This document shows, in pieces, positions 22,547-33,568 of a stretch of 64,000 nucleotides of DNA. Where the stretch lies: positions 806,001 to 870,000 of the forward strand of contig NZ_FOVG01000001.1 of assembly GCF_900115075.1 (NCBI RefSeq). The letters run 5' to 3'. The translations under genes were made by a program, and so were the position numbers. This DNA is from Candidatus Pantoea varia (GTDB lineage: Bacteria > Pseudomonadota > Gammaproteobacteria > Enterobacterales > Enterobacteriaceae). Below the pieces are notes generated by a model. It ran no database searches and was not told the DNA's origin. It saw only the letters and a list, made by a program, of their open reading frames with translations. Position 1 is the stretch's first letter. Each line of letters starts with the position of its first letter.

Positions 22547-22757
22547 GCGCGCTCCTGGCTGCAGGTTAAGATACCCCATTATCGGCTATGGTGAGGCAGG
22601 GGGGCAAATGCACACAGGAAATCGGCGCTTTGGCGCGGATCTGCTTATCCTGCCTGGCTTTTTCCATTATAATGACCGCCATTTTTGCGACAGCATCGCA
22701 ACAGGTAACGCGGCCGGATGCTGTCAGCTGCAGCGGCGAAGTTAAAAGGATAGTGTT

Positions 22758-24536
22758 ATGCGTACAGAATATTGCGGACAGCTCAATCTGTCTCATGTGG
22801 GTCAGCAAGTCACGCTTTGCGGCTGGGTAAACCGCCGTCGCGATCTGGGCAGTTTAATTTTTATCGATATGCGCGACCGTGAAGGCATCGTGCAGGTGTT
22901 CTTTGATCCCGATCGCCAGGACATCTTTAAGCTGGCTTCTGAACTGCGTAACGAATTCTGCGTCCAGATCACCGGCACCGTGCGTGCGCGTGATGATAAG
23001 AACAAAAATAGCGACATGGCGACCGGTGAAGTCGAAGTGTTTGCCCATGAGCTGACCATCATCAACCGCTCTGAGCCACTGCCGCTGGACTCGAATCAGT
23101 CCAACAGCGAAGAAGCGCGCCTGAAATACCGCTATCTGGACCTGCGTCGCCCTGAGATGGTGACGCGTCTGAAAATCCGCGCAAAAATCACCAGCTTTGT
23201 CCGTCGCTTTATGGATGACGAAGGGTTCCTGGATATCGAAACCCCGATGCTGACCAAAGCGACGCCAGAAGGTGCCCGTGACTATCTGGTGCCAAGCCGG
23301 GTGCACAAAGGCAAATTCTATGCGCTGCCGCAGTCACCTCAGCTGTTCAAACAGCTGCTGATGATGTCCGGTTTTGACCGCTATTATCAGATCGTTAAAT
23401 GCTTCCGCGATGAAGATTTACGTGCCGATCGTCAGCCAGAGTTTACCCAGATCGACGTAGAAACCTCCTTTATGACTGCGCCACAGGTGCGTGAAATCAT
23501 GGAGCGTTTAATCCGCAATCTGTGGCAGGACGTGAAGGGCGTTGACCTCGGGGCGTTCCCGCAGATGACCTTTGCGGAAGCGATGCATCGTTACGGTTCT
23601 GATAAGCCGGATCTGCGTAACCCGATGGAGCTGGTGGACGTTGGCGACCTGCTGAAAAACGTGGAGTTCCAGGTCTTCTCTGGCCCGGCTAATGATGAAA
23701 AAGGCCGTGTAGCCGCGCTGCGCGTGCCGACCGGTGCGCAGCTGAGCCGCAAACAGATTGATGAATATGGCAAGTTTGTAGAAATTTACGGCGCGAAAGG
23801 CCTGGCGTGGATGAAGGTTAATGTCCGTGCCGACGGTCTGGAAGGCGTGCAGAGCCCGGTTGCGAAGTTCCTGAATGCAGAGATCGTTGAAGGCATTCTG
23901 AGCCGCACCGGCGCGCAGGATGGCGACATCATCTTCTTTGGTGCCGATCGCGCCAAAGTCGTCGCAGATGCCCTGGGTGCGCTGCGCCTGAAAGTGGGTC
24001 GCGAGCTGAACATCACGGATGAAAAAGCCTGGGCACCGCTGTGGGTAATCGACTTCCCGATGTTCGAAGAGGACGAAGAAGGCGGTCTGGCTGCGATGCA
24101 CCATCCGTTCACGGCGCCAAAAGAGATGAGCGCAGAAGAGCTGGCCGCCGATCCGACGCGTGCTGTGGCGAATGCCTACGACATGGTGATCAACGGTTAT
24201 GAAGTGGGCGGCGGTTCAGTGCGTATCCACAACGGCAAAATGCAGCAGACGGTGTTCAGCATTCTGGGTATTGAAGAGCATGAGCAGCGTGAGAAGTTTG
24301 GCTTCCTGCTGGATGCGCTGAAGTTTGGTACACCACCGCATGCTGGCCTGGCCTTTGGTCTGGATCGCCTGACGATGCTGCTGACCGGCACCGATAACAT
24401 TCGTGACGTTATCGCGTTCCCGAAAACCACGGCGGCCGCCTGCCTGATGACTGAAGCCCCAAGCGAAGCCAATCCCGCTTCCCTGCTGGAGCTCGGCATT
24501 CAGGTCGTTAAAAAAGAAAAGCCTGAGAATAAATAA
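22758..24536 (+). CDS. aspS: Aspartyl-tRNA synthetase
   Basis: A 592-residue class IIb synthetase charging tRNA-Asp. The N-terminal OB-fold anticodon domain (about 1-110) is followed by the catalytic domain with motif 2 ([20 protein letters not shown]), the bacterial GAD insertion (about 290-420) and motif 3 ([13 protein letters not shown]). A TAAAAGGA ribosome binding site precedes the ATG. The stop codon overlaps the nudB start, so the two are co-transcribed. Confidence 0.98.
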   Translation: MRTEYCGQLNLSHVGQQVTLCGWVNRRRDLGSLIFIDMRDREGIVQVFFDPDRQDIFKLASELRNEFCVQITGTVRARDDKNKNSDMATGEVEVFAHELTIINRSEPLPLDSNQSNSEEARLKYRYLDLRRPEMVTRLKIRAKITSFVRRFMDDEGFLDIETPMLTKATPEGARDYLVPSRVHKGKFYALPQSPQLFKQLLMMSGFDRYYQIVKCFRDEDLRADRQPEFTQIDVETSFMTAPQVREIMERLIRNLWQDVKGVDLGAFPQMTFAEAMHRYGSDKPDLRNPMELVDVGDLLKNVEFQVFSGPANDEKGRVAALRVPTGAQLSRKQIDEYGKFVEIYGAKGLAWMKVNVRADGLEGVQSPVAKFLNAEIVEGILSRTGAQDGDIIFFGADRAKVVADALGALRLKVGRELNITDEKAWAPLWVIDFPMFEEDEEGGLAAMHHPFTAPKEMSAEELAADPTRAVANAYDMVINGYEVGGGSVRIHNGKMQQTVFSILGIEEHEQREKFGFLLDALKFGTPPHAGLAFGLDRLTMLLTGTDNIRDVIAFPKTTAAACLMTEAPSEANPASLLELGIQVVKKEKPENK

Positions 24537-24967
24537 TGGGCTATAAACACCCGGTTTCAGTGCTGGTCGTCATTTCGGCGCGCGATACTGGCCGGGTGTT
24601 GATGCTGCAGCGGCGTGACGATCCCACCTTCTGGCAGTCGGTTACCGGCAGCCTGGAAGCGGGGGAGTCACCGCTGGCGACCGCGTGTCGTGAAGTGAAT
24701 GAGGAGATTGGCATCGACGTGCTGATCGAGCAGCTGGAGGTGGAGGATTGTCAGCGTCAAATCGACTTTGAAATCTTTCCCCATTTCCGCCATCGCTACG
24801 CACCCGATGTCACCCATAATCACGAGCACTGGTTTCGCCTGCAACTGCCGGAAGAGCGCGATGTGACGCTGACCGAGCATCTGGCGTTTCGCTGGCTGGC
24901 ACCCGCTGACGCTGCAGCATTAACCCGATCATGGAGTAACCGCCAGGCAATTGAAGAATTTATCTGA
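24536..24967 (+). CDS. nudB: Dihydroneopterin triphosphate diphosphatase NudB
   Basis: A 143-residue Nudix hydrolase that removes pyrophosphate from dihydroneopterin triphosphate, an early folate step. The Nudix box is intact: GSLEAGESPLATACREVNEE followed by IG, at about residues 38-59. The ATG shares its A with the aspS stop. In E. coli nudB is also downstream of aspS and upstream of yebC. Confidence 0.94.
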   Translation: MGYKHPVSVLVVISARDTGRVLMLQRRDDPTFWQSVTGSLEAGESPLATACREVNEEIGIDVLIEQLEVEDCQRQIDFEIFPHFRHRYAPDVTHNHEHWFRLQLPEERDVTLTEHLAFRWLAPADAAALTRSWSNRQAIEEFI

Positions 24968-25250
24968 ATGCTCGCCATCGTCCGGTAATCCGGCGGCGAA
25001 TAGATTAAATTTTATGAATCTGGTGAGTTTTAACAGGACTTCACCAACATATTGAACAGTCAGGCGTCATCCTCTCCGCGAGGTTGTCTACCGCCAGCGC
25101 GAAGTCGCACACGTACGGTACGTGACGATGATGCGCGAAGCTCGCCCGTTGAGGGCAGACGGGTTTTTAAAAATCTGTCAGAGCACGGACGGTAAACAGG
25201 CTCGCAGCCAGGATAGCCTGCACCCTGTAAAAGATCGGAGAAAATTTAAA

Positions 25251-25994
25251 ATGGCAGGACACAGTAAGTGGGCTAACACCAAACACCGTAAGGCGGCGCA
25301 GGATGCCAAGCGCGGCAAAATCTTCACCAAAATCATTCGTGAACTGGTGACAGCGGCCAAGCTGGGCGGCGGCGATCCGGGCTCAAACCCGCGTCTGCGT
25401 GCAGCGATGGATAAAGCCCTGGCGAACAACATGACCCGTGACACCATGGATCGCGCTATCGCGCGCGGTGTGGGCGGCGATGACAACGCCAACATGGAAA
25501 CCATCATTTATGAAGGTTACGGTCCAGGCGGCTCGGCCATCATGATTGAATGCCTCAGTGACAACCGTAACCGTACCGTGGGCGAAGTGCGTCACGCCTT
25601 CACCAAAACCGGCGGCAACCTGGGTACTGACGGCTCCGTCGCTTACCTGTTCAACAAGAAAGGCGTGATCTCCTATGCGCCAGGTCAGGATGAAGATGCG
25701 GTAATGGAAGCGGCCCTGGAAGCGGGCGGCGAAGACGTTGTCACCTATGACGACGGCGCAATTGATGTCTTCACCGCATGGGAAGAGATGGGCACGGTGC
25801 GTGATGCACTGGAAGCACTCGGCCTGAAAGCGGATACCGCAGAAGTGGCGATGATCCCGACTACCAAAGCCGAAATGGATGCGGAAACCGCACCCAAACT
25901 GCTGCGTCTGATCGACATGCTGGAAGATTGCGACGATGTGCAGGAGGTTTATCACAACGGTGAGATCTCCGACGAGGTGGCGGAAACGCTGTAA
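25251..25994 (+). CDS. yebC: YebC/PmpR-TACO1 family protein
   Basis: A 247-residue protein of the YebC/TACO1 family ([22 protein letters not shown]...). It was annotated as a transcriptional regulator and is more recently linked to translation of proline-rich stretches in some bacteria. The start is ATG 25251, preceded by CGGAG; upstream in-frame codons encode unconserved sequence. The 283-base interval before it shows no gene. ruvC begins 34 bases after the stop, suggesting co-transcription. Confidence 0.93.
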   Translation: MAGHSKWANTKHRKAAQDAKRGKIFTKIIRELVTAAKLGGGDPGSNPRLRAAMDKALANNMTRDTMDRAIARGVGGDDNANMETIIYEGYGPGGSAIMIECLSDNRNRTVGEVRHAFTKTGGNLGTDGSVAYLFNKKGVISYAPGQDEDAVMEAALEAGGEDVVTYDDGAIDVFTAWEEMGTVRDALEALGLKADTAEVAMIPTTKAEMDAETAPKLLRLIDMLEDCDDVQEVYHNGEISDEVAETL

Positions 25995-26028
25995 TGGCGT
26001 CTGTCGCCCTGTTAACCGGAGAGGCGTA

Positions 26029-26556
26029 ATGTCGATTATCCTGGGTATTGATCCCGGTTCACGCATCACCGGTTATGGTGTTATTCGTCAGACTGGCCGC
26101 CAGCTTACCTATCTGGGCAGCGGCTGTATCCGCACCAATACCACCGAGTTGCCCGCCCGCCTGAAGCTGATTTACGCGGGCGTCTGCGAAATCATCACGC
26201 AGTTTTCACCCGATTTCTTCGCCATTGAACAGGTGTTTATGGCGAAGAATGCAGACTCCGCGCTGAAGCTCGGCCAGGCGCGCGGTGCCGCGATTGTGGC
26301 CGCGGTAAACCACGATCTGCCGGTCTTTGAATATGCCGCCCGTCAGGTGAAACAGACGGTCGTTGGCATCGGCAGCGCCGAGAAAAGTCAGGTGCAGCAC
26401 ATGGTGCGAACCCTGCTGAAGCTGCCAGCAAACCCGCAGGCAGATGCCGCCGATGCGCTGGCGATTGCCATTACGCACTGTCATGTGGCGCAGAATGCGG
26501 CGCGCATGAGTGACAGCAAGCTGGTGCTGACGCGCGGACGGTTGCGCTCAGGTTAG
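26029..26556 (+). CDS. ruvC: Holliday junction endonuclease RuvC
   Basis: A 175-residue dimeric resolvase that nicks Holliday junctions moved by RuvAB. The acidic active site is visible: Asp in [13 protein letters not shown], Glu in FAIEQVF and the paired Asp in [13 protein letters not shown]. The ATG at 26029 follows a GGAGAGG site. A strong terminator separates ruvC from ruvAB here, as in E. coli where ruvC is in a separate unit from the SOS-controlled ruvAB. Confidence 0.96.
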   Translation: MSIILGIDPGSRITGYGVIRQTGRQLTYLGSGCIRTNTTELPARLKLIYAGVCEIITQFSPDFFAIEQVFMAKNADSALKLGQARGAAIVAAVNHDLPVFEYAARQVKQTVVGIGSAEKSQVQHMVRTLLKLPANPQADAADALAIAITHCHVAQNAARMSDSKLVLTRGRLRSG

Positions 26557-26582
26557 CCGTCATCGCTCAGGTCTCACTCTCA

Positions 26583-26608
26583 GGCTGGATATTCATCCAG
26601 CCTTTTTT
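26583..26608 (+). terminator. Terminator between ruvC and ruvA
   Basis: GGCTGGAT / ATCCAGCC with loop ATTC, then TTTTTT. A classic intrinsic terminator. Confidence 0.9.
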
Positions 26609-26652
26609 ATGTTATAAAATCTGCCACATTCGTTAGTTAAGGAAGCGTTCAG

Positions 26653-27267
26653 GTGATAGGTCGTTTACGGGGCAATATTCTGGAAAAGCAGCCGCCACTG
26701 GTACTGCTCGAGGCACACGGCGTCGGCTATGAAATTTATATGCCCATGACCTGTTTTTATGAGTTGCCTGAGCTTCAGCACGAAGCGGTGATTTTTACCC
26801 ACTTCGTGGTGCGTGAAGATGCACAACTGCTGTTTGGTTTTAACAGTAAGCAGGAACGCGCGCTGTTTCGCGAACTGATTAAAGTCAATGGCGTCGGACC
26901 CAAGCTGGCGCTGGCGATCCTCTCCGGCATGTCGGCGCAGCAGTTTGTGACCGCTGTTGAGAAAGAAGAGATTGCGTCACTGGTGAAACTGCCAGGCGTG
27001 GGCAAGAAGACGGCTGAGCGTCTGGTGGTCGAGATGAAGGACCGCTTCAAAGGGATGCACGGCGACCTGTTCGGCGGCGATTCAGCCTTTACACTGACCA
27101 CGCCGAGCGCCGAGCCGGAAACCAATGATGCGGAATCCGAAGCGGTTGCAGCGCTGGTATCACTGGGTTATAAACCGCAGGAAGCGAGCCGTATGATCAG
27201 TAAAGTCGGTCGACCGGATGCGGATTGCGAAACCCTGATCCGCGAAGCGCTCCGCGCCGCCATTTGA
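26653..27267 (+). CDS. ruvA: Holliday junction branch migration protein RuvA
   Basis: A 204-residue junction-binding subunit. The N-terminal OB domain ([15 protein letters not shown]) is followed by two helix-hairpin-helix motifs ([13 protein letters not shown] and [15 protein letters not shown]), a flexible linker and the C-terminal RuvB-binding domain. It starts at GTG 26653, with AAGGAAG upstream, as E. coli ruvA does. ruvB begins 8 bases downstream. Confidence 0.96.
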   Translation: MIGRLRGNILEKQPPLVLLEAHGVGYEIYMPMTCFYELPELQHEAVIFTHFVVREDAQLLFGFNSKQERALFRELIKVNGVGPKLALAILSGMSAQQFVTAVEKEEIASLVKLPGVGKKTAERLVVEMKDRFKGMHGDLFGGDSAFTLTTPSAEPETNDAESEAVAALVSLGYKPQEASRMISKVGRPDADCETLIREALRAAI

Positions 27268-27275
27268 GGTAATTC

Positions 27276-28280
27276 ATGATAGAAGCAGACCGCCTGATCT
27301 CCGCTGCCAGTATCAGCGAAGAAGAGGTTGTTGACCGCGCTATTCGCCCGAAGATGCTGACCGAGTATGTGGGTCAGCCGCAGGTGCGTGAGCAGATGGA
27401 GATTTTCATCAAGGCAGCGCAACTGCGCGGCGATGCGCTCGATCATCTGCTGATCTTCGGTCCGCCGGGGCTGGGTAAAACCACCCTGGCGAACATCGTG
27501 GCCAACGAGATGGGCGTTAATCTTCGCACTACCTCAGGTCCGGTGCTGGAGAAGGCGGGCGACCTGGCGGCGATGCTGACCAACCTTGAACCGCATGACG
27601 TCCTGTTTATCGATGAAATCCATCGCCTCTCACCGGTGGTGGAAGAGATACTCTACCCGGCGATGGAAGATTATCAGCTGGATATCATGATTGGCGAAGG
27701 CCCGGCTGCGCGTTCGATCAAGCTCGATCTGCCGCCGTTTACCCTGATTGGTGCTACCACCCGTGCTGGCTCGCTGACCTCGCCGCTGCGCGACCGTTTT
27801 GGCATTGTGCAGCGTCTGGAGTTCTATCAGGTTAAAGATTTGCAGCACATCGTGGGTCGCAGTGCCGCCTGCCTGGGCCTGGCACTCAGTGACGAAGGGG
27901 CATTAGAGATCGCCCGTCGCGCACGCGGCACACCGCGTATCGCCAACCGCCTGCTGCGCCGCGTTCGTGACTTCGCAGAAGTGCGGGCAAATGGTGATTT
28001 GAGCGGTGAAGTTTCCTGCAGCGCGCTGGATATGCTTAACGTAGACAGCGAAGGGTTCGATTATATGGACCGTAAACTGCTGCTGGCGATCATCGACAAA
28101 TTTATGGGTGGGCCGGTGGGGCTGGACAACCTGGCGGCTGCCATTGGCGAAGAGCGGGAAACCATCGAAGATGTGATTGAACCCTTCCTGATTCAGCAGG
28201 GCTTCATTCAGCGCACACCGCGTGGCCGGATGGCCACGCAGCACGCTTATCGTCACTTCGGCATTACGCGCGAAGAGTAA
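27276..28280 (+). CDS. ruvB: Holliday junction helicase RuvB
   Basis: A 334-residue AAA+ hexameric motor that drives branch migration with RuvA. Walker A is GPPGLGKTT (about 62-70), Walker B LFIDEIHR, then sensor 1 in GATTRAG and the arginine finger in SPLRDRFG. The C-terminal winged-helix domain ends FGITREE. It ends directly against znuB, which is convergent. Confidence 0.97.
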   Translation: MIEADRLISAASISEEEVVDRAIRPKMLTEYVGQPQVREQMEIFIKAAQLRGDALDHLLIFGPPGLGKTTLANIVANEMGVNLRTTSGPVLEKAGDLAAMLTNLEPHDVLFIDEIHRLSPVVEEILYPAMEDYQLDIMIGEGPAARSIKLDLPPFTLIGATTRAGSLTSPLRDRFGIVQRLEFYQVKDLQHIVGRSAACLGLALSDEGALEIARRARGTPRIANRLLRRVRDFAEVRANGDLSGEVSCSALDMLNVDSEGFDYMDRKLLLAIIDKFMGGPVGLDNLAAAIGEERETIEDVIEPFLIQQGFIQRTPRGRMATQHAYRHFGITREE

Positions 28281-29066
28281 TTATAGGGCCGGTTTGCGCA
28301 CCATGCTGAAGATAAACAGGATGGCGGCGCAGAGCACCACTGACGGCCCGGCTGGCGTATCGTAGAACGCGGAGAAGGTCAGACCGCCGGTGACGGCGAT
28401 CACCCCGATGACCACCGCGACGGCCGCCATACCTTCCGGTGAGCGTACGAAACGGCGTGCGGTCGCCGCAGGGATAATCAGCAGTGAGGTGATGATCAGC
28501 GCCCCGACAAACTTCATCGCTACGCCAATCGTCAGCGCCGTGACCAGCATCAGAATCAATCGTGTACGCTGGATATTGACGCCATCGACCTGCGCCAGTT
28601 CCGGGCTGATGGTCATCGACAGCAGCGACCGCCACTGCCACGCCATCACCAGCAGCACAATTGCCACGCCGCCACCCATCATCCAGAGATCATCCGGCGT
28701 TACTGCCAGCAGGTCGCCAAACAGATACGCCATCAGATCGACGCGCACGTTCTTCATCAGGCTGACGACCACCAGGCCCAGCGACAGCGCGCTGTGCGCC
28801 ATAATGCCTAGCAGGGTGTCGATAGCCAGATGCGGACGTCGCTCCAGCCAGACCAGTCCCAGCGCGAGGCAGACCGTCACCAGAATGACCGCGTAGTAAG
28901 GATTAACGTTAAACAGCAGGCCAAATGCTACGCCGAGGAGGGAAGCATGCGCCAGGGTATCGCCAAAATAGGACATTTTGCGCCAGACGACGAACGAACC
29001 CAGCGGACCGGCAGCCAGCGCTAACATCACGCCGCCTATCCAGCCCGGTAATAACAACTCAATCAT
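28281..29066 (-). CDS. znuB: Zinc ABC transporter permease ZnuB
   Basis: A 261-residue membrane permease of the high-affinity zinc importer, ABC-3 family with about eight TM helices. [31 protein letters not shown] at the N-terminus is the family signature. The ATG overlaps the znuC stop by four bases (ATGA), so coupling is expected. It is controlled by the shared Zur site beyond znuC. The stop is adjacent to the convergent ruvB stop. Confidence 0.95.
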   Translation of the reverse strand: MIELLLPGWIGGVMLALAAGPLGSFVVWRKMSYFGDTLAHASLLGVAFGLLFNVNPYYAVILVTVCLALGLVWLERRPHLAIDTLLGIMAHSALSLGLVVVSLMKNVRVDLMAYLFGDLLAVTPDDLWMMGGGVAIVLLVMAWQWRSLLSMTISPELAQVDGVNIQRTRLILMLVTALTIGVAMKFVGALIITSLLIIPAATARRFVRSPEGMAAVAVVIGVIAVTGGLTFSAFYDTPAGPSVVLCAAILFIFSMVRKPAL

Positions 29067-29818
29067 GATGAACCCTGTCCTTTGCGTAAAACGATACTTC
29101 CCTGAAGGTCGTGACGGTGATTATGATGATGACGGTAGATCGCCAGCTCTTCAGCGCCGCGCGGGCCAAACATGGCGATAAATTCAGGATGCTGCGAGAC
29201 CGCTTCTGGGGTGCCGGAGCAGCAGATGTGATGATTGAGGCACAACACTTCGTCAGTTTTGGCCATCACCAGATGCAGATCGTGGGAAACCATCAGCACG
29301 CCGCAGTTCAGTTCCACGCGTAGCTGGTTGATAAGGTCATACAGCGCAACCTGACCGTTCACATCCACACCCTGCGTCGGTTCATCCAGCACCAGCAACT
29401 GGGGATGATTCAGCAGGGCGCGGGCCAGCAGCACCCGCTGGGTTTCACCACCGGAGAGCTTTTGCAGCGGAGAATGGAGCAGATGACCCGCCTGCACACG
29501 TTTTAGTGCTGGCAGGATCTCGGCGTTTTTGCTGCCACGCGTTAGCCGCATAAAGCGTTCCACCGTCACCGGCAGGGTGGGGTCAATGTGCAGCTTCTGA
29601 GGCACATAGCCAATACGCAGACCCGGATCACGCTGAACGGAACCGGTAGTGGGCGCGAGCAGGCCGAGCACCACACGCACCAGCGTTGATTTTCCGGCAC
29701 CGTTGGGACCCAGCAGGGTGAGGATGCGGCCAGGCTGCAAGGTCAGGCTGACGCCAGATAACACATTGCGCTGGTTAAATTTTATCGAAACGTTATCGAG
29801 TGTGACAAGTGAGCTCAT
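29063..29818 (-). CDS. znuC: Zinc ABC transporter ATPase ZnuC
   Basis: A 251-residue ATPase of the zinc importer. Walker [11 protein letters not shown]-loop in YVPQK, signature [16 protein letters not shown], Walker [13 protein letters not shown] and the switch His in MVSHD are all present. The C-terminus is His-rich ([10 protein letters not shown]), as in E. coli ZnuC, and may sense zinc. I use the ATG at 29818 ([11 protein letters not shown]), because the upstream in-frame codon is CTG. It is divergent from znuA across a Zur box. Confidence 0.96.
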   Translation of the reverse strand: MSSLVTLDNVSIKFNQRNVLSGVSLTLQPGRILTLLGPNGAGKSTLVRVVLGLLAPTTGSVQRDPGLRIGYVPQKLHIDPTLPVTVERFMRLTRGSKNAEILPALKRVQAGHLLHSPLQKLSGGETQRVLLARALLNHPQLLVLDEPTQGVDVNGQVALYDLINQLRVELNCGVLMVSHDLHLVMAKTDEVLCLNHHICCSGTPEAVSQHPEFIAMFGPRGAEELAIYRHHHNHRHDLQGSIVLRKGQGSS

Positions 29819-29844
29819 AGTATTTACAGGTTGCACAGAATTTC

Positions 29845-29865
29845 GAATGTTATAATATCACATTC
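29845..29865. promoter_or_regulatory. Zur box in the znuA-znuC intergenic region
   Basis: A near-palindrome with half sites GAATGTTATA and TATCACATTC around a central A. It matches the enterobacterial Zur consensus (GAAATGTTATANTATAACATTTC) with few changes. It sits between the divergent znuA and znuCB starts, so zinc-loaded Zur should repress both. Confidence 0.88.
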
Positions 29866-29895
29866 CACCTCACGGTCACGATGGAATGACGCAAT

Positions 29896-30843
29896 ATGTT
29901 ACATAATAAAAAGGGCGCAATTTTCGCCTTAACTGCTTTGTCTGTTTCAGCTTTGTTTACCCTTCCTGCCCAGGCGAATGTCGTGGCTTCACTCAAACCG
30001 GTAGGTTTTATTGCTGCGGCTATTGCAGATGGCGTTACGCCGGTTGATGTGCTGCTCCCGGACGGTGCGTCTGAACACGATTATTCCCTGCGGCCCTCTG
30101 ATGCAAAACGTTTAAAAAACGCGGACTTAGTCGTCTGGGTCGGGCCTGAAATGGAAGCCTTTATGGCGAAATCAGCGGCTGAACTTCCGGCTCAAAAAAA
30201 CCTCGCGATGGTGAACATCGACGGCGTAAAACCGTTATTGATTAGCGGTGGTGAAGATGAAGATGAACACGCAGCGGAAAAATCCGAAGATCAGGATGCT
30301 GAAGCTCATCACCATCATCACGGCGAGTTTAATATGCACCTGTGGTTGTCGCCAGAGATTGCGCGCAAAACCGCGGTTGCAATCCATGGAAAATTATTGG
30401 AACTTATGCCGCAGGATAAGGCCAAACTTGACGCCAACCTCCAGCAGTTTGAGGTAGCTTTGGCGGACACGGACAAACGCGTTAGCGCACAACTTGCTCC
30501 GGTAAGAAATAAAGGATATTTCGTTTTTCACGACGCTTACACGTACTTTGAAAAACACTACGGTCTTTCGCCCACCGGGCACTTTACCGTCAATCCTGAA
30601 ATTCAGCCGGGCGCTCAGCGTTTACACCAGATACGAACACAGTTGGTTGAGCAAAAGGCGGTCTGCGTCTTTGCTGAGCCACAATTCAGACCAGCAGTCA
30701 TCGATGCTGTCTCCCGCGGAACGCAGGTGCGTAAAGGCACACTCGATCCCCTGGGCACAGACATCAGCTTAGCCAAAGACAGCTATGTGAAATTCCTCTC
30801 ACAACTGTCGAGCCAGTATGAAAGCTGCCTGAATGGAGCATGA
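29896..30843 (+). CDS. znuA: Zinc ABC transporter periplasmic binding protein ZnuA
   Basis: A 315-residue periplasmic zinc receptor (cluster A-I). The signal peptide is about residues 1-27, with cleavage after PAQA. Zinc ligands are plausible at His in [11 protein letters not shown], His in MHLWLSPE and His in VFHDAYTYF. The charged His/Asp/Glu-rich loop ([23 protein letters not shown], about residues 119-141) is typical and is thought to help capture zinc. It is divergent from znuCB and followed 13 bases later by mepM. Confidence 0.95.
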   Translation: MLHNKKGAIFALTALSVSALFTLPAQANVVASLKPVGFIAAAIADGVTPVDVLLPDGASEHDYSLRPSDAKRLKNADLVVWVGPEMEAFMAKSAAELPAQKNLAMVNIDGVKPLLISGGEDEDEHAAEKSEDQDAEAHHHHHGEFNMHLWLSPEIARKTAVAIHGKLLELMPQDKAKLDANLQQFEVALADTDKRVSAQLAPVRNKGYFVFHDAYTYFEKHYGLSPTGHFTVNPEIQPGAQRLHQIRTQLVEQKAVCVFAEPQFRPAVIDAVSRGTQVRKGTLDPLGTDISLAKDSYVKFLSQLSSQYESCLNGA

Positions 30844-30856
30844 GGAATAGGTAAAA

Positions 30857-32188
30857 GTGCAGCAGATAGCCCGCTCTGTCGCCCTCGCATTTAATAATTT
30901 GCCGCGCCCCCACCGCGTAATGCTGGGTTCTTTAACAGTAGTCACTCTGGCCGTCGCTGTCTGGCGGCCTTACGTTTATCATCCCACGGATGATGTAACG
31001 CCCATCGTTAAAAATATTGAGCTTGATAAGAACACGTTCCGCACGCTGTTGCCGGAAGCCAGTGAGCCGATCGATCAGAGCACACCGGAACCGGACGAAG
31101 AGCTGCCAGCAGACGATGTCGACACCGATGCGCCGGATACGGCAGGGGTTCACGACTATACCGTTTCATCCGGCGATACCCTGAGCAGTGCCCTGAATCA
31201 GTATGGTATCGACATCAGCGACATTAATGCGCTGGTGGTGAGTGACCGCGATTTGCGTAATCTGCAGGTGGGCCAGCAGCTGAGCTGGACGCTGGATGAT
31301 GATGGCGGCCTGAAAACCCTGAGCTGGGAAATTTCCCGCCGCGAAACCCGTACTTATGAGCGCACCCCAGCCGGTGGCTTTAAGATGGATGCGGAGATGC
31401 AGAAGGGCGAATGGCGCAACAGCGTGATGCAGGGCGAAGTGCGTGGCAGTTTTGCCGCCAGCGCCATGCGTGCGGGGTTGAGCGGAGCAGAAGCCAGCGC
31501 CGTGATCAAAGCGATGCAGTGGCAGATGGACTTCCGTAAGCTGCGTGCCGGTGACCAGTTCAGCGTTCTGATGTCCCGCGAAATGCTGGAGGGTAAGAGT
31601 GCGCAGAGTCAGTTACTGGGTGTGCGACTGCGCAGCGGCGGCAAAGACTATTACGCTTTCCGCGCCGAAGATGGCAAGTTCTACGATCGCAGCGGCTCTG
31701 GTCTGGCTCGCGGCTTTATGCGCTTCCCGACGGTTAAGCAGTATCGTGTCTCCTCGAACTTTAATCCGCGTCGTCTTAATCCGGTGACCGGCCGCATTGC
31801 GCCGCACAAAGGCGTCGACTTTGCGCTGCCAATCGGCACGCCAGTGCTGGCAGTGGGTGACGGTGAGATCGTCGTGGCGAAGAACGGCGGTGCTGCGGGT
31901 AACTACGTTGCTATCCGTCATGGCCGTCAGTATATGACGCGCTATATGCACATGAAGAAAGTACTGGTGAAGCCAGGTCAGAAAGTGAAACGTGGCGACC
32001 GTATTGGACTGTCTGGTAACACCGGACGCTCGACCGGCCCGCATCTGCATTTCGAAATCTGGATCAATAATCAGGCGGTCAACCCATTAACGGCGAAGCT
32101 GCCGCGTATGGAAGGCCTGACCGGCAAAGATCGCAGCGATTATATGGCACAGGTTAAATCATGGCTGCCTCAGCTGGGTCTTAAGTAA
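30857..32188 (+). CDS. mepM: Murein DD-endopeptidase MepM
   Basis: 443 residues. It cleaves D-Ala-mDAP cross-links to open the wall for growth. One N-terminal TM/signal anchor (about 21-38) is followed by a LysM domain (about 97-143, HDYTVSSGDTLSSALNQYGI), an OapA-like segment and a C-terminal M23 peptidase. Zinc ligands are in HKGVDFA and HLHFE. It starts at GTG 30857, just after znuA, so both may share the Zur-regulated promoter, as reported in relatives. A terminator follows. Confidence 0.95.
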   Translation: MQQIARSVALAFNNLPRPHRVMLGSLTVVTLAVAVWRPYVYHPTDDVTPIVKNIELDKNTFRTLLPEASEPIDQSTPEPDEELPADDVDTDAPDTAGVHDYTVSSGDTLSSALNQYGIDISDINALVVSDRDLRNLQVGQQLSWTLDDDGGLKTLSWEISRRETRTYERTPAGGFKMDAEMQKGEWRNSVMQGEVRGSFAASAMRAGLSGAEASAVIKAMQWQMDFRKLRAGDQFSVLMSREMLEGKSAQSQLLGVRLRSGGKDYYAFRAEDGKFYDRSGSGLARGFMRFPTVKQYRVSSNFNPRRLNPVTGRIAPHKGVDFALPIGTPVLAVGDGEIVVAKNGGAAGNYVAIRHGRQYMTRYMHMKKVLVKPGQKVKRGDRIGLSGNTGRSTGPHLHFEIWINNQAVNPLTAKLPRMEGLTGKDRSDYMAQVKSWLPQLGLK

Positions 32189-32208
32189 GCGAATTTCGTT
32201 AAATCGCG

Positions 32209-32240
32209 CAAAAACCGACGGTTTCCCCGTCGGTTTTTTG
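32209..32240 (+). terminator. Terminator after mepM
   Basis: AAAACCGACG and CGTCGGTTTTTT around GTTTCCC. Strong stem with U-tract, 20 bases after the stop. Confidence 0.9.
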
Positions 32241-32313
32241 CTATCTGACGCAGGATGATTGCAAATTTTGAGGTCGTCACTATCATTAGCCGGTCATTGC
32301 TTGAGGCGAGTGC

Positions 32314-33288
32314 ATGGAAACCCGTAAAAAAAATAACACTGAATTTATTCCCGTTTTTGAACGTTCTTTTCTCAAACCTAAGTACTGGGGCAGCTGGCTG
32401 GCAATTGGTGCGCTGGCGGGTCTGGCTTATTTACCGCCGAAAGTCCGCGATCCGCTGCTGGGCCGCTTAGGCCGTTTTGCCGGTAAGCTTGCAAAGGGTG
32501 CACGTCGCCGTGCGCTGATTAATCTCTATTACTGTCTGCCTGAACTCAGCGAAGAGCAGCGTGCAACGCTGGTCGATGAGATGTTTGCGACCGCACCGCA
32601 GGCAATGGCAATGATGACCGAGCTGGTTCTGCGCGATCCGGCGAGTATCCGTGAGCGTGTTGAGTGGCATGGTCGTGACATTATCGATCAGATGATGGCT
32701 GACCAGCAGAATGTGATTTTCCTGGTGCCCCACGGCTGGGCGGTGGATATCCCCGCGATGCTGCTGGCGTCAGAAGGGCAGAAGATGGCGGCGATGTTCC
32801 ATAATCAAAGCGACCCGCTGATGGACTATGCCTGGAATACGGCACGTCGTCGTTATGGCGGGCGGTTGCATGCCCGCAATGACGGGATTAAGCCGTTTAT
32901 CAGTTCGATACGTCAGGGTTACTGGGGCTATTATCTGCCCGATCAGGATCATGGTCCTGAGCACAGCGAGTTCGTTGATTTCTTTGCCACTTATAAGGCG
33001 ACACTGCCAGCGGTAGGCCGCCTGATGAAGGTGTGTCGTGCCCGCGTGGTGCCGCTGTTCCCGGTTTATAACAGCGACACGCACAAGCTTGAGATTTATG
33101 TGCGTCCGCCGATGGATGACTTGCTGGAAGCGGATGATCATCAGCTGGCTCGCCGGATGAATGAAGAGGTGGAAGTGTTTGTTCGCCCGCATCCCGAGCA
33201 GTACACGTGGATCCTTAAACTGCTGAAGACCCGCAAAGAGGGTGATATTGAACCTTATTCGCGCAAAGAGCTTTATCCGCGCAAATAG
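32314..33288 (+). CDS. lpxM: Lipid A late acyltransferase LpxM (MsbB)
   Basis: A 324-residue inner-membrane acyltransferase that adds the secondary myristate to lipid A, giving the hexa-acyl form. One N-terminal TM anchor (about 22-42) is followed by the catalytic HX4D motif HGWAVD (about 137-142). The later [34 protein letters not shown] block is the LpxL/LpxM family hallmark. It is very close to E. coli LpxM end to end, so the call is LpxM rather than LpxL or LpxP. It is a monocistronic unit with its own terminator. Confidence 0.95.
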   Translation: METRKKNNTEFIPVFERSFLKPKYWGSWLAIGALAGLAYLPPKVRDPLLGRLGRFAGKLAKGARRRALINLYYCLPELSEEQRATLVDEMFATAPQAMAMMTELVLRDPASIRERVEWHGRDIIDQMMADQQNVIFLVPHGWAVDIPAMLLASEGQKMAAMFHNQSDPLMDYAWNTARRRYGGRLHARNDGIKPFISSIRQGYWGYYLPDQDHGPEHSEFVDFFATYKATLPAVGRLMKVCRARVVPLFPVYNSDTHKLEIYVRPPMDDLLEADDHQLARRMNEEVEVFVRPHPEQYTWILKLLKTRKEGDIEPYSRKELYPRK

Positions 33289-33291
33289 CAG

Positions 33292-33317
33292 AAAGGCCGC
33301 TTTCGCGGCCTTTTTTG
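33292..33317 (+). terminator. Terminator after lpxM
   Basis: AAGGCCGC / GCGGCCTT stem with a TTTC loop, followed by TTTTTT. Confidence 0.9.
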
Positions 33318-33427
33318 ATCATGAAGTTTGCGTTACTGAGCTGCGAAACGGAGCATGCTTAGGTTACATGGCCAGATCGCACAGAACTGGCTCAGGGAGA
33401 ATACGCCCTTCGCAAAGACGCAAAACC

Positions 33428-33497
33428 GCCATCCCAGGCATGCTCATCGCGGGCCATCCCAGGCATGCTCATCGCGGGCCATCCATGGCCCGCGATG
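33428..33497. repeat. Tandem 25-bp repeat ending in a perfect palindrome
   Basis: Two exact adjacent copies of a 25-bp unit (33428-33452 and 33453-33477, beginning GCCATCCCAGG and ending CATCGCGG), then the start of a third. The last bases of copy two form one arm of a perfect 13-bp inverted repeat, CATCGCGGGCCAT (33470-33482) and ATGGCCCGCGATG (33485-33497), with a 2-base spacer. It lies in the non-coding stretch between lpxM and the convergent MFS gene. Its function is unknown. Confidence 0.85.
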
Positions 33498-33568
33498 CTT
33501 TGCTACAGGCCTATGCTCCCATCGCGTTGGCCAGGGTAGCCGTCTGAGAAAAGCGACTGCGCAGCTTT

